64,000 bases of DNA from Leishmania donovani. Lineage: Eukaryota; Euglenozoa; Kinetoplastea; Trypanosomatida; Trypanosomatidae. Below are positions 48,497 through 58,106 of this stretch, in pieces; the first letter of the stretch is position 1, and each line of letters begins with the position of its first letter. Location: the NCBI RefSeq assembly GCF_000227135.1, contig NC_018261.1:555263-619262 (forward strand). The letters are read 5' to 3'. The position numbers and the translations under genes are program-made. Below the pieces are notes generated by a model, which had not been told where the DNA came from, ran no database searches, and saw only the letters and a list, made by a program, of their open reading frames with translations.

Positions 48497-50815
48497 GAGC
48501 ACGTGACAGCGCTGATGCAGCTCAGAGAGAGAGAGAGAGCCGAACCAAAGAAAAATCGTGGCGTTCCAGGGAAGGAGAGAGTAGACGAAGACGACAAGTC
48601 GCCTGACCCGTCCACAGGGAATAACAACGACGACGGCAAACACCACGACGAAGAGGGGGAGAGAGGAGAAACAACCAGACACAACAAGGCGGGTCAAAGA
48701 AAGGAACGAAAAACGGACGCAGCAGTGGGCCGAAGGACACGCGCGCACACACACAAGCACACACAAAACAAAAATAGAGGTGCTTGTATGTGCGGCGGGC
48801 AGCTGAAAATGGGGTAACACCCACCGTCACTCACATGCAATTCGCCTGCTGATGCGAGTGCGTCTGGTGGCGACGAGAGAGCGGTGGGACGAGAGAGAGG
48901 GAGAAGCCCTTAAAAAAAACCGAGCAAACAAAAGAAGAAGCACGACAAAGAGATGGCTGTATGCGCGGTCTATGTGTATGTAACAAGGGAGGAGGCGGAG
49001 GAAGACGTGAGAAGGCTGGCACGACCAAGAGACGAAAAGGGCACACAGAGAAACACAACCCCCCCCCCCCCCACAAAAAAAAAAACACAACAAAAACAAC
49101 AGCAATGGTATTGCACACGAGCACGCACAGACGTGCACACCAGGAAAAAAAAACAAGACAAAAAAGCACCGACGCTCACCCCCCTCACTGTACTTTTTTT
49201 GTCAGAGAGGAGGGAACAGCGACGGGGAAGAGCAAACAAACAGAGCAAAAACGCGCGAGATCGACGAGGACGTCGGTTCCTTGACCGTGAACAAAAACAA
49301 TAATAATAAGAAAAGGTGAGGCGAACGGCGTGCCGTACACGAGGCAAACAAGCAAACAACAAAAAAAATCAGCAACAGCAACAGCAGTGGTATATCGTAG
49401 CCAAATATGCGAAAACACGAGAAAAACACTTGACGCGTTTTGTGTGTGGTGCTCGCTCCTCGAGATCGATGAACCAACAAAACCCAAACAGCAAAAGCAA
49501 CAACCACAACCACCGCTGGATCTGATAACAGATTTAAGGGCGGGGAGGAGGCAAGCGGCAAGAGGCAAGGAAAAAAAAGGAGAGGGCGAAGAGGCTGGTC
49601 TCAGACAAAGAAGAATGGGAAGCACCGCAGAGAGAGGCGCAAGCCCGGGTCGTGGCAGAACAGGGGCGAGAACGCTGAAAAGGCAAGGAGGTGACCCTGC
49701 GTAAGCGAGCAGCAACGCGTGGGGCAGGCGAGGCTTTCAAAACCGTGACCTGCTCGAACAGAGAGAAAGAGATCTAGGTGGACGTCCGTCGCTCCGCTAC
49801 CTCGAATGCGTCTTCTCCTTGTGTTCTTTGACTCTATGAAAGAAAGGGGCACTGCTGCTCGCATGTTTGAGAGTATGTGAGGGTGCGCATGTGCATGGCG
49901 ATGCGAATACGGTCGGCAGAGCCGACGTGCAAAAGGAGGATGAGGCGAAACGAGAAGAGGAGGGTGGGCAGAGAAGGGGGGGGGGTGAGCACGGGAAGAA
50001 CGCAAAGCAAGCAGGAGGATAAACATCAGCGACATCAAAGTCGTCAGAGCCTCATTTCCTGTCGCGCTAGTGGATCGCTGTTGCCGTTTCGCTTTAGCGC
50101 GCGCAGTATCGTCGCTGAGAGGTAGAGAAGGTGTTCCGCAGCACTGACGCTTAAGGACACTAGCGTAACTTGCGGCTTGCCTCTTCTTTTCATTTGATGT
50201 TACCCTTTTGAATGCGGCGCTGCTGCAAGCGCACACGTCTGCATGAGCTTTAAAGCAATCGTTGCCGTTAAACACCCAACACGTTGCATGTATGTGAAGG
50301 CCGCGCGGCCACAGTCGGGAGGAGTCAGGAACAGTCCTCATGAGCATCGCGAGGGGGTGCGGGTAGGGAAGCGAAGCGCAGGTGGAAGAGGCTGCCTCGT
50401 CACGAAACGAAAGGCACATCCACACAGGGAAAACAGCGCCGCCGCCGATGCCTTTGACGACGAGAGAGAGATGCCGGGAGGCGAGGAGGCAGACTGAAGG
50501 AAAATCCACTACTGTGAAGAGCGCCACACACACACACACACACACACACAAAGAAAGCCCCACGAGAAACACGCGGTGGTGGTGGTGGTGGTGGTGGCAC
50601 ATAGGCGGCGAGGGAATGGGAGAGATAGAGTGAGAAAGAGAGATGAAGAGGGAACAGTGTCGCAGATAACATGCACGCAAACAAGTCGGCAGGACTACTT
50701 GAAAAGAGGCGTTTAGCGCAGGTGAGAGAAATAGAGTAGGGGATGGGTGGGTGGGTGGGTGGGAGTGGCGGTGAAGAGGGACGAAGACAGGCAGAGAGTT
50801 GCGGGCGGCACGCAG
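48497..50815. other. Intergenic region, microsatellite-rich
   Basis: Spacer between the BCS1 gene and the 784-aa gene. It includes a C run then A run near 49061-49085, a (CA)n run at 50525-50550, a (GGT)n run at 50575-50597 and a (TGGG)n run at 50744-50764. No supported gene. Confidence 0.75.
50525..50597. repeat. (CA)13 and (GGT)n microsatellites
   Basis: An uninterrupted CA run (50525-50550) and a GGT run (50575-50597) lie 24 bases apart in the 3' flank of the BCS1 gene. Confidence 0.95.
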
Positions 50816-52297
50816 CTACTCGGTATCGATCCCGAGCAGTGGTGCGCGCGGCAGAGACCGCTGTAGCCTCGCCTTTTCGCTCCGCATTTGCTCTATACTT
50901 GCGTCGAAGGCGCGACAGCTGGATATGAATGCCGGCAGCGCCGCAGTTGCTGCGACGGCGTCGTCACGGTGGAAGAAGAGGTGCGACTGTAGCTGAGCAG
51001 CGCTGATCACGTGCGGTGGAAATTCGCGGCCGAAAGCCTCCACCATATCCTCCGTTGCCTTTGGGAAGAACTTGCGATACATGCGCTGCGACTGATTCAC
51101 ATCCAGCAGCCCGACTTCGATCTTGACATCTGCTCGGCCGGGCCGAATCAGCGCCGCGTCCAGCCGCTCCACGTGGTTCGTCGTCATGAAGACCAAGCGG
51201 CCCTCCTGGGCACCGACGCCGTCGAGCGCGTTAAGAAGGCCGCTCATGGTAACGTTGCACTCATTACTGAAGGCGCGATCGATGTCCTCCAGCAGCACAA
51301 TCGTGTCCACGCGAGCCTCGTTCAGCAGCGAAGTCAGCGACTCGTCGTTGAGGTTGCGGTTCGACAAGTTAAGGAGCGAGATGGAGAGGCGCAGCTCACC
51401 GGCCAGCGCCATCACAAAGCTCGTCTTGCCGCACCCTGGCGGGCCGTGCAGAAGATACCCGCGGCGGTACGGCACGCCCAGCTGCCTGTAAAACGAGCTC
51501 GAGTTGAGAAACTTCTTGACGTCAGCGAGGATGAACTCCGACATGCCCTCCGGCAGCACAACCGATTCAATGGCGCGCCGCGAACGCGGCCGGGACTGAC
51601 GAGTCCAGCTGCTCCCACCATTCATGTACACCACCGTATGATCGCTGTCCTCTTGCTCGGCAAACTGCTGCGCCTCCATCACAATCTTCTGCAGCACTGT
51701 GGCCCTCGTACCGATAGTAGTGAACTCCAACGTTTCAAAAATTTCATCGTTGTAGCCGGGGCTGACGTTGTCGCGCCGCCGCCGCGTCAGCGTCAGTGGG
51801 CGGCCCTCGTAGAAGAAGTAGTGCCGCTGATTCGGGCAAGGGCCAAAGAGGCACTCCGCCTGCGTGCGGTCGCTCGACGAGTGGTCGAAGGATGCTGTTC
51901 GGGTCAGCACGGACATCTGCTGCACCTTAAACGATTTCTGGCGCGACAACCAGCGCAGCATCCACTCGTAGGCGCTGTCACGGTTCGACACCTCCAGCGA
52001 GACGACGAACTTGCGCCGCATGAGGGCTTGAAACATTACCGAGGCTTGGCGACCAAAGGCGCCACCAACAGTGAGCACCCATAACCCAGCACCAGCGCTG
52101 AAGTACGGATTGCTGAGCAGCGGCCCGATCGTACGCGCAAGGACGCTGTTGGAGCTGTCCCACCCTGCCGGCAGAAGCCCAGCGAGGTCGATCGGCGGCG
52201 ACGGCACACCGCTCATGTTCGCTTGACTGAGATGCGCATCTGCGGCGGAGGCGGCCGGTGCGGCTTCAGTGGCGCTGCCGCTGCCTCGCGAGAACAT
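50816..52297 (-). CDS. BCS1: BCS1-type mitochondrial AAA ATPase
   Basis: The protein is 493 residues. A hydrophobic segment at about 63-82 is the single membrane helix typical of BCS1, followed by a basic patch (RRK). Residues about 85-245 form the BCS1-specific region and about 270-440 the AAA ATPase core: Walker A GPPGCGKTS (285-293), Walker B IVLLEDID (333-340), MTTNHVERLD (371-380) and LIRPGRAD (383-390) with arginine-finger residues. BCS1 sits in the mitochondrial inner membrane and translocates the folded Rieske iron-sulfur protein into complex III. The N-terminal 55 residues are an Ala/Ser-rich extension not found in yeast BCS1, and a second Met at residue 28 is an alternative start. 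Length and motif order agree well with the family. Confidence 0.92.
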   Translation of the reverse strand: MFSRGSGSATEAAPAASAADAHLSQANMSGVPSPPIDLAGLLPAGWDSSNSVLARTIGPLLSNPYFSAGAGLWVLTVGGAFGRQASVMFQALMRRKFVVSLEVSNRDSAYEWMLRWLSRQKSFKVQQMSVLTRTASFDHSSSDRTQAECLFGPCPNQRHYFFYEGRPLTLTRRRRDNVSPGYNDEIFETLEFTTIGTRATVLQKIVMEAQQFAEQEDSDHTVVYMNGGSSWTRQSRPRSRRAIESVVLPEGMSEFILADVKKFLNSSSFYRQLGVPYRRGYLLHGPPGCGKTSFVMALAGELRLSISLLNLSNRNLNDESLTSLLNEARVDTIVLLEDIDRAFSNECNVTMSGLLNALDGVGAQEGRLVFMTTNHVERLDAALIRPGRADVKIEVGLLDVNQSQRMYRKFFPKATEDMVEAFGREFPPHVISAAQLQSHLFFHRDDAVAATAALPAFISSCRAFDASIEQMRSEKARLQRSLPRAPLLGIDTE

Positions 52298-52766
52298 TCT
52301 TCAGATCTACCTTTGAGACGTCGAATAGTTTGCGAAAGCAAGGGACAAAGAAACGCCGGCAGCAACAGAGGAGTGCATGTCAGACACGGAGAGAGCGCGC
52401 AGGAGGGGAAAGGGTGGGGTGGCGTGAAAAAGTGCAGGGCATGATGTGGTAGGCCGTGCGTAAGAGCGGGCGGGGCGCTGAGGCGCCGCAAAACAACTTC
52501 GTCCTCACGGGAAAACGCGGGAGAGGGAGGTGCTCTTGTTGCAGTGCGTGCTGCACGGCTTTGGTGCTCGCCGTCACGTGAAGGCTTTCACGCAAGCGTG
52601 GCCGTGTGCACGGCGTGTGGTGTAGCTATGACAGAGATTTCTTCCTCGCGTTTCTCGCTTGCTGCCCTCAGTATCGACAGTCTGTCCATCTTGGAGGCTT
52701 TGTGGCTCACGCCGCTGCGACGGCGGTGTGGGGGCTCGTCTTCGGGGCAAGACCGGCTCCTGCTCA
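52298..52766. other. Intergenic region, no supported gene
   Basis: Short spacer between the Sfi1-like and BCS1 genes, with a pyrimidine-rich minus-strand tract around 52330-52360 ahead of BCS1. Nothing else was seen. Confidence 0.6.
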
Positions 52767-55700
52767 TCACACAGCTGCGGTTGCCTGGGCGGGGTACCCA
52801 GCCTCCAAGATCCGGATGCGCCGAAGCAGCTGCTCCATCTGACCGAGCAGGCGGTGGGCGGAGTTGGCAGACGCAGAACCCAATCCGAGCGTTGCGCAAT
52901 CATTGTTGCCGCGCACATGAGCGCCACTGTGTGATTGTCGCGGCTGCGGAGGTGAGGAGTGAGGTGACTCGACAAGGGCGGCGCTGCGGGGCGACCGCAG
53001 TGCACACCGAGCGTCGCGCGCGGTGAATAGCGGAGTCGCTGTGCGTGATCGCCGCGGCCCTGGGCTTTCTGTGTCGCTGCCGCTCAGGTTGCTGTGCCAG
53101 TGCTGGTTGGGGGTGCTGGAGGGCGGTGGTGTCCTCGGACGTGTTGTTCTGCGTGGGGACGCGGAGGTGGAATACGGGGGCTCGGAGAACACAGGTCGAG
53201 GTGGTGGCGTCGATCGCGAGCTGCATCCACCGGCTCGCACACAGGCATCCCGAGAGAAGAGAGGCCGCTGTTGCAGTTGCGTCGCCAGCAATTGTCTCTG
53301 CAGAGCAAGGGTGCGTCTTCGAGGCGGGACGGCGAGCTGCTTACAGAGAACGACTCGCGGGCCGCCATGTGGTGCAGCGAGGGCGGCCGCACAACCTTCT
53401 TCATCCCTGCTACCGCGCCATGCGCTTGTTGGTTCATGGCGAGCTGCTGCTGCCGCCGAGGTGCTCTGGCGCACGGAAGTTGCGTTGCTGCGGCAAGCTG
53501 GGAGCCTCTTCGGCGATCGCACAGATACCACGGAGCGTGTGGGCGCGCGGCGGGCATACCCCAGGCGACCTCGTCGCGAGCGGCCAGGAGGCACCGGTGG
53601 AGACGCTGCAGAGCTCGGAGGGGGTGGTAGCAGTGGCGTGGTGGCCGGATCAGCGAAGTTCTCGCAGTCTTCCTTGCCGACATCTGCTTCTGAATGGTGC
53701 CCGACTCCGGTGCGCCCCGCGATGCTGAACACCGCCTCACACCCTCTGCCGCTTCTCATCCCTGCGGCGCCGTAGGCGGCGATGGGCAGACCACGCCGTC
53801 GGTCCAGGTGGTACCGCCGCAGCACAAAGCCGTGCGCACGCCAGTGGTAAAAAGTGCGCGCGAGTCGGTTGAGCCGCAAAAAAAGATCTGCATCTGCGTT
53901 CATTAACGCTTCTAGAAGTCCTCGACGGCCTGCAGCGTGCTGCACAGCTCTTCGGCGCCACGTGCGCAGGATTCTTCTCCCGCAAAGTTGCTCGCTGACC
54001 TTCAGTGCCAGTTCCTCTTGCGCCTGCCTCACAATGAAACACACTTGCATGCGTTGCTGCCACTTGAGAAACAAGGGACGGAGGACGTGGCGGCGTTGCT
54101 GCCGCGCCACGCAGGCCCGAATGTGCGTCTCGCGCCGCCATCGTTGCACCCACCGGGCGAAGCAGACTTCAGCCAGTCGTGCCACTCGAAACGCGCGAAG
54201 CCGGTGCTCTTGCTCTCGCCGCAGCTGCCGTTCCAGCCACTGCGATCGCCAAGTCTGCCACGCTTGTCGAACCAGAGTTCTGTGCGGCTGTCTTGATTCG
54301 ATGAAGCTTCTCAATCGTGTGGCGATCGCGCATTGCAGCGCCCACCGCTGCAGTACGCGTTTGAGAAGGATGGTGTTGCGCTGCGACGTGGCGACCCGGG
54401 ACGTCTGCCGGCGAACACAGGCATCCCTCATGAGCAACAGAGTCGCGGCGCCATGCTTTCGGGCGCGGTGACGATCGGCGACGCACTCCTGGCGGCGCTC
54501 CTGCCACCTTGTCCAGACCTGCCACTTCACTCGGCGTGCTCCAATCAGCTGATGCTGGATGGCGCGCTGGGCTTGTGAGAAGCGGGTACTACATTCCCAG
54601 GCCCGGAGTACGCGATGCCCCGATGTGGAGATGCGGAACCGCCGCACCAGGGCAGCCGTCTTCCAGCGCCGCAGAAGCGCTCGAAAGTACTGGAGCGCCT
54701 TCTGTTCCGTGTAGACGTCGCAACGCGCGACGTCGCGCATTTCCTTTTCACGCTGCAGCATCGCCGCTAGGCGACACCTCCACTGAGCCCAGCACCGCGC
54801 TCTCGTCAACTCCCGCTGCTGTGTCTGTATAAGGCGGGCTGCCAGAGCTTCGTACAAGCGGCGATCACGCCAATGCAAAAATGCCTGTCGAAGGACGGTG
54901 TTTTCGCGCCTCCGCACCATGACGCGGGCCAGCTCTTCTTGCTTCGCTTCTCGGGCGGAGAGGGCGGGTGCAGAGCTTGCTGTAAGATCGGATGCGGCGG
55001 AGAAGCGGCTTGCATCTGCTGAAGGGCCACGCTTCGAGGATGAGGTCGAGGCTGGGGTGCTGGTAGCTAAAGCGTCCTCAGCGCCGCCTCGTCCCTTTTG
55101 CGGAGGGGTCTTTCGTTGACGCTCAGGTTGGTTCTGGCCACATTCCTCATTCAGGGTGCTTGTGTGCTCCTCGACACCCATGTTGCGTGATGGCAATTCT
55201 TGCATCGCCAGCTCGCCACGCAATACGCTGTCGAGTCGGCGTGTCTTTGACGCACTCGCGGCGGCGTCTGCGCGGCCGGTGTACGCGAACACCTCTGCAG
55301 CTGACAAGCTTGCACGCTGAGTGTCCTGACTCGGGATCGATGGAGGCGGCGCTGTATCATCTGCGATCGTCGATACGTCGGCAGCCAGCACCCCTCTGAA
55401 GCCCCGTGCTGGAGGCTCTCCACTACTCCCGCTATCGACCTTGTCGATGCGCGGCGTGCCTGCCATTGTCTGCGTGGCGATCGTGTACGACAACGGAGCC
55501 GCTTCCAAGGCATCGTCGAGCTCCAAAGGCGATGACAGCGCCCCTTCCACCACCTTTCGCACCCCAGCGTAAAGCGGCGCTCTTGTCTGCGGAAGGGGAC
55601 TGAAGGAGTCCGCTGCCACTGCCGGCGAGTGCGGCTCTTCCACTCGAGCCGACGCCGCTGCGTAAGAGAGATGTGCTACCACCCGCAAGCCGCGCCGCGC

Positions 55701-56732
55701 ACGCCACCGCTCCAGCGCGCTTCTTAGAAGAGAGGTGCGGTGCCACCTCTTGCTCTGCTCCTCCAACGCAACCTGCGCACACCAACGAGGCAGGTCATCT
55801 AGAAGCCAACGATGAGCACATCCGCTTTCAAGGGCGTCTGAAACGCGAGAAGGTTGCCACGGCGCTGGCGCGAAGGCTCGGCTGCACTCCTTTCCATTCA
55901 GTAGGAAGGGAAAGTAAAGCGGCAGAGGATCAGCGACGAAGACCGTGCGCTGGCGCGCCGCGGACATCGAGTCGTCACGTAGAGCCCCGTCAGCAGCACT
56001 AGGGACAGGGGGCCAAATTCCCAAGCCAACGTCGCGACAGTCTGTGGCGGTCCGTTCTACCTCTGCCACACTCAACGCTCGCGATGGCAGCGTTGACATC
56101 AGGGAGGAGGGAAAGTGGGGGCTAAGGGAGAGCAGCAGCCATTCGGTGAACTGAACGAGAGCGGTCGCACACCATCCAGACTCGCGCGTGCGCAGCTCTT
56201 CGGCGGCCCGGGCTTGTGCGAGTAGCTGCGGTGCCTGTGCCAGAGCTGAATGCCCTTTTATCCAGACACCCTGCACGAGGGACGCAGCCGTCCACGTTGA
56301 GCAGCGCAATAGATGTGCCGCCGTGAGGAGGCCGTAGAGGGAGGCGTGGGTGATGCATCCCCGGGCTTCAGTGGAGGAGGACAACACGTGCAACTGTTCC
56401 CCGCTGTCTTGGCTTTGGGGTCTGGCAGGGGTGCCGTCATGCGAAGACGTGCGCTGAAAGAGCGATGAGCTCCCGACGTGACATTGAGGCGCGAAGCGGT
56501 GTACAACTTCCACGGGAGAGCGCCAGCGTTCACTCATGGCCGTTCGACAGCGACGTAACTCATTTCCTAGCTCCGCCACTCCCGATTGCGAGAGCGCGTA
56601 GAGGGCAAAAACGACGTGGATGGCTTCCGCGCAGACGGCCTGGTAAACCACGGCGCACGCCCCCGGGTGTGCCGTTACCAGCTCCTTGGTGGATGAGATG
56701 GTAAGGGCGGATTCGTCTACTCGCGAGCTCAT
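52767..56732 (-). CDS. Sfi1-like centrin-binding repeat protein
   Basis: The protein is 1321 residues. From about 610 to 975 there are about ten degenerate repeats, each a long basic helix with a hydrophobic-x2-Trp core (AFLHWRDRR, LLRRWKTAALVRR, VLRAWECS, VLQRWALQ, AWQTWRSQW, CFARWVQRW, LFLKWQQRM, ILRTWRRRA, TFYHWRAH). One isolated copy lies near 337-348 (ALERWRARRG). This is the Sfi1 pattern, in which each repeat binds one centrin to form a filament at spindle poles or basal bodies. The N-terminal 300 residues contain a compact helical region. The C-terminal 340 residues are Arg/Pro/Ser-rich and end with a short helix (LLGQMEQLLRRIRILEAG). In trypanosomatids centrins mark the basal body and bilobe, so a flagellar-base role is likely, by inference. 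The start is the first ATG. Confidence 0.85.
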   Translation of the reverse strand: MSSRVDESALTISSTKELVTAHPGACAVVYQAVCAEAIHVVFALYALSQSGVAELGNELRRCRTAMSERWRSPVEVVHRFAPQCHVGSSSLFQRTSSHDGTPARPQSQDSGEQLHVLSSSTEARGCITHASLYGLLTAAHLLRCSTWTAASLVQGVWIKGHSALAQAPQLLAQARAAEELRTRESGWCATALVQFTEWLLLSLSPHFPSSLMSTLPSRALSVAEVERTATDCRDVGLGIWPPVPSAADGALRDDSMSAARQRTVFVADPLPLYFPFLLNGKECSRAFAPAPWQPSRVSDALESGCAHRWLLDDLPRWCAQVALEEQSKRWHRTSLLRSALERWRARRGLRVVAHLSYAAASARVEEPHSPAVAADSFSPLPQTRAPLYAGVRKVVEGALSSPLELDDALEAAPLSYTIATQTMAGTPRIDKVDSGSSGEPPARGFRGVLAADVSTIADDTAPPPSIPSQDTQRASLSAAEVFAYTGRADAAASASKTRRLDSVLRGELAMQELPSRNMGVEEHTSTLNEECGQNQPERQRKTPPQKGRGGAEDALATSTPASTSSSKRGPSADASRFSAASDLTASSAPALSAREAKQEELARVMVRRRENTVLRQAFLHWRDRRLYEALAARLIQTQQRELTRARCWAQWRCRLAAMLQREKEMRDVARCDVYTEQKALQYFRALLRRWKTAALVRRFRISTSGHRVLRAWECSTRFSQAQRAIQHQLIGARRVKWQVWTRWQERRQECVADRHRARKHGAATLLLMRDACVRRQTSRVATSQRNTILLKRVLQRWALQCAIATRLRSFIESRQPHRTLVRQAWQTWRSQWLERQLRREQEHRLRAFRVARLAEVCFARWVQRWRRETHIRACVARQQRRHVLRPLFLKWQQRMQVCFIVRQAQEELALKVSEQLCGRRILRTWRRRAVQHAAGRRGLLEALMNADADLFLRLNRLARTFYHWRAHGFVLRRYHLDRRRGLPIAAYGAAGMRSGRGCEAVFSIAGRTGVGHHSEADVGKEDCENFADPATTPLLPPPPSSAASPPVPPGRSRRGRLGYARRAPTRSVVSVRSPKRLPACRSNATSVRQSTSAAAAARHEPTSAWRGSRDEEGCAAALAAPHGGPRVVLCKQLAVPPRRRTLALQRQLLATQLQQRPLFSRDACVRAGGCSSRSTPPPRPVFSEPPYSTSASPRRTTRPRTPPPSSTPNQHWHSNLSGSDTESPGPRRSRTATPLFTARDARCALRSPRSAALVESPHSSPPQPRQSHSGAHVRGNNDCATLGLGSASANSAHRLLGQMEQLLRRIRILEAGYPAQATAAV

Positions 56733-58106
56733 TCTATGCGTTTGCCTCTATGAGCGTGTCTATGAGCAACGATGCCTCCTTCGGAGCACGACGGTGAGTC
56801 GATTGTCTACTGAGGTCCGCGTTTTCAAGTCTGATGCCAGACCGCGTTATTTGAGGCACAGATGTACACTCCTCCCTGCTTTTCATGACGCTGCGGATGT
56901 GCACGTAGCCCCTCCCTCCCCCCATGAAGCTGCCTGTGTGTCGTCAGTCGTGGTTGGGATGGGGGACGAAAGAAAAAGTGTCGGGAAGGGGTAGTGCGGC
57001 CGTGAGCGCGCGCGCACGCCGAAGACAAATCAGACAAGCGAGAGGAGGCGAGGAGGCCGGCAGCACGGCGGCGTCTTTTCGTCTGCCGTCTCACTCACTT
57101 TCTCTCACGGACACACGCACACACACGCACTCAACGGATCGACCATTACACGAGAATTCGAGAGGAGAAACGAGCACAAGGCGTGGGAGGCTTTCGGCAA
57201 GTCATCGTAAGTCGAGTACCATCGCTGTGTTGGTGATGCTACGGTTCGCGATCGATGACCCGATGAAGCCTTTTGACATGCGCTCGAGCAAGCTCACGCA
57301 CATGGCACAGCTGTACAGCGGCGTCGTATTTGACGCTTGCGCTCGCGTGTGCCTTTCTGGGGGCAGTTCGAGCAGCGTCACTGATGACGCCGTGAACGCA
57401 TAGGCAGATGCAGAAGCCGGACCCCTTTCGTTTTAGGTAGAGAGAGAGGCCGTTGCCGGAGCACGATCACCGGCAGCAAAGCGACAGGGGAGAGAAGGCG
57501 CGATGGAGCGCCAGAACGACGAGACTAAGCAGTGGCACCCGCGCAGGCGCTCGCAGAGGTAGAGGGAATGACATAGAAGGAGGAGAGACAAGAAAAACGC
57601 AAACACGCGTGCTCACGCCGACGCGTTCCGCAGAACCGAATAATGTCCAGCGTAGGAGAGGGATGGGGGGGGGGTAGGTGTACGTGCGCAGAGGCGAGCG
57701 ACGAAGTGCAACAGTGCGCGGCACCGCGAACAACCGCATGCGTGCGCACGTGCCCTGTGCCCGTGTGTGTATACGACGGGAAGCGTCACGCAGCTAGTGG
57801 AATCAAAGAGAGGAAGGAGATCAACGACCGCCACTGCCCCCACGGCACCACAACGCACCGTATGGCACAGACACCTCAGTCCCGCAACGCGCACCAAGAC
57901 ACATTCTCACAGACGCGCACAGGGAAAAAAAGAAAGTGCGGCTGCTCTCATCAGCCAAAGAAAGAGCCGAACAAAGCCATGGCCACTGAGCCACGAGAGG
58001 CCTCAACACCAATCAGGCGCTTCTTGCGCGCGCTTTCCAAGCGTGCGCGTCCGCTTCATCGTGCAGGTGCATGTGCGACTGTGCGCCTCTGCGCGATGCT
58101 CTCGCC
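56733..58106. other. Intergenic region with a coding-like island
   Basis: Spacer between the 573-aa gene and the Sfi1-like gene. Most of it is CA/GA-rich, but about 57190-57410 is high-complexity and reads without stops for 55-75 codons on both strands. On the plus strand it has an ATG at 57238; on the minus strand there is no ATG near the start of the open stretch. It is not accepted as a gene. Confidence 0.55.

Noticed and set aside
46142..48820. Longer form of the 784-aa protein with several hydrophobic N-terminal segments
   Set aside because: The upstream codons lack an ATG and translate a CT-rich splice tract into apparent membrane helices.
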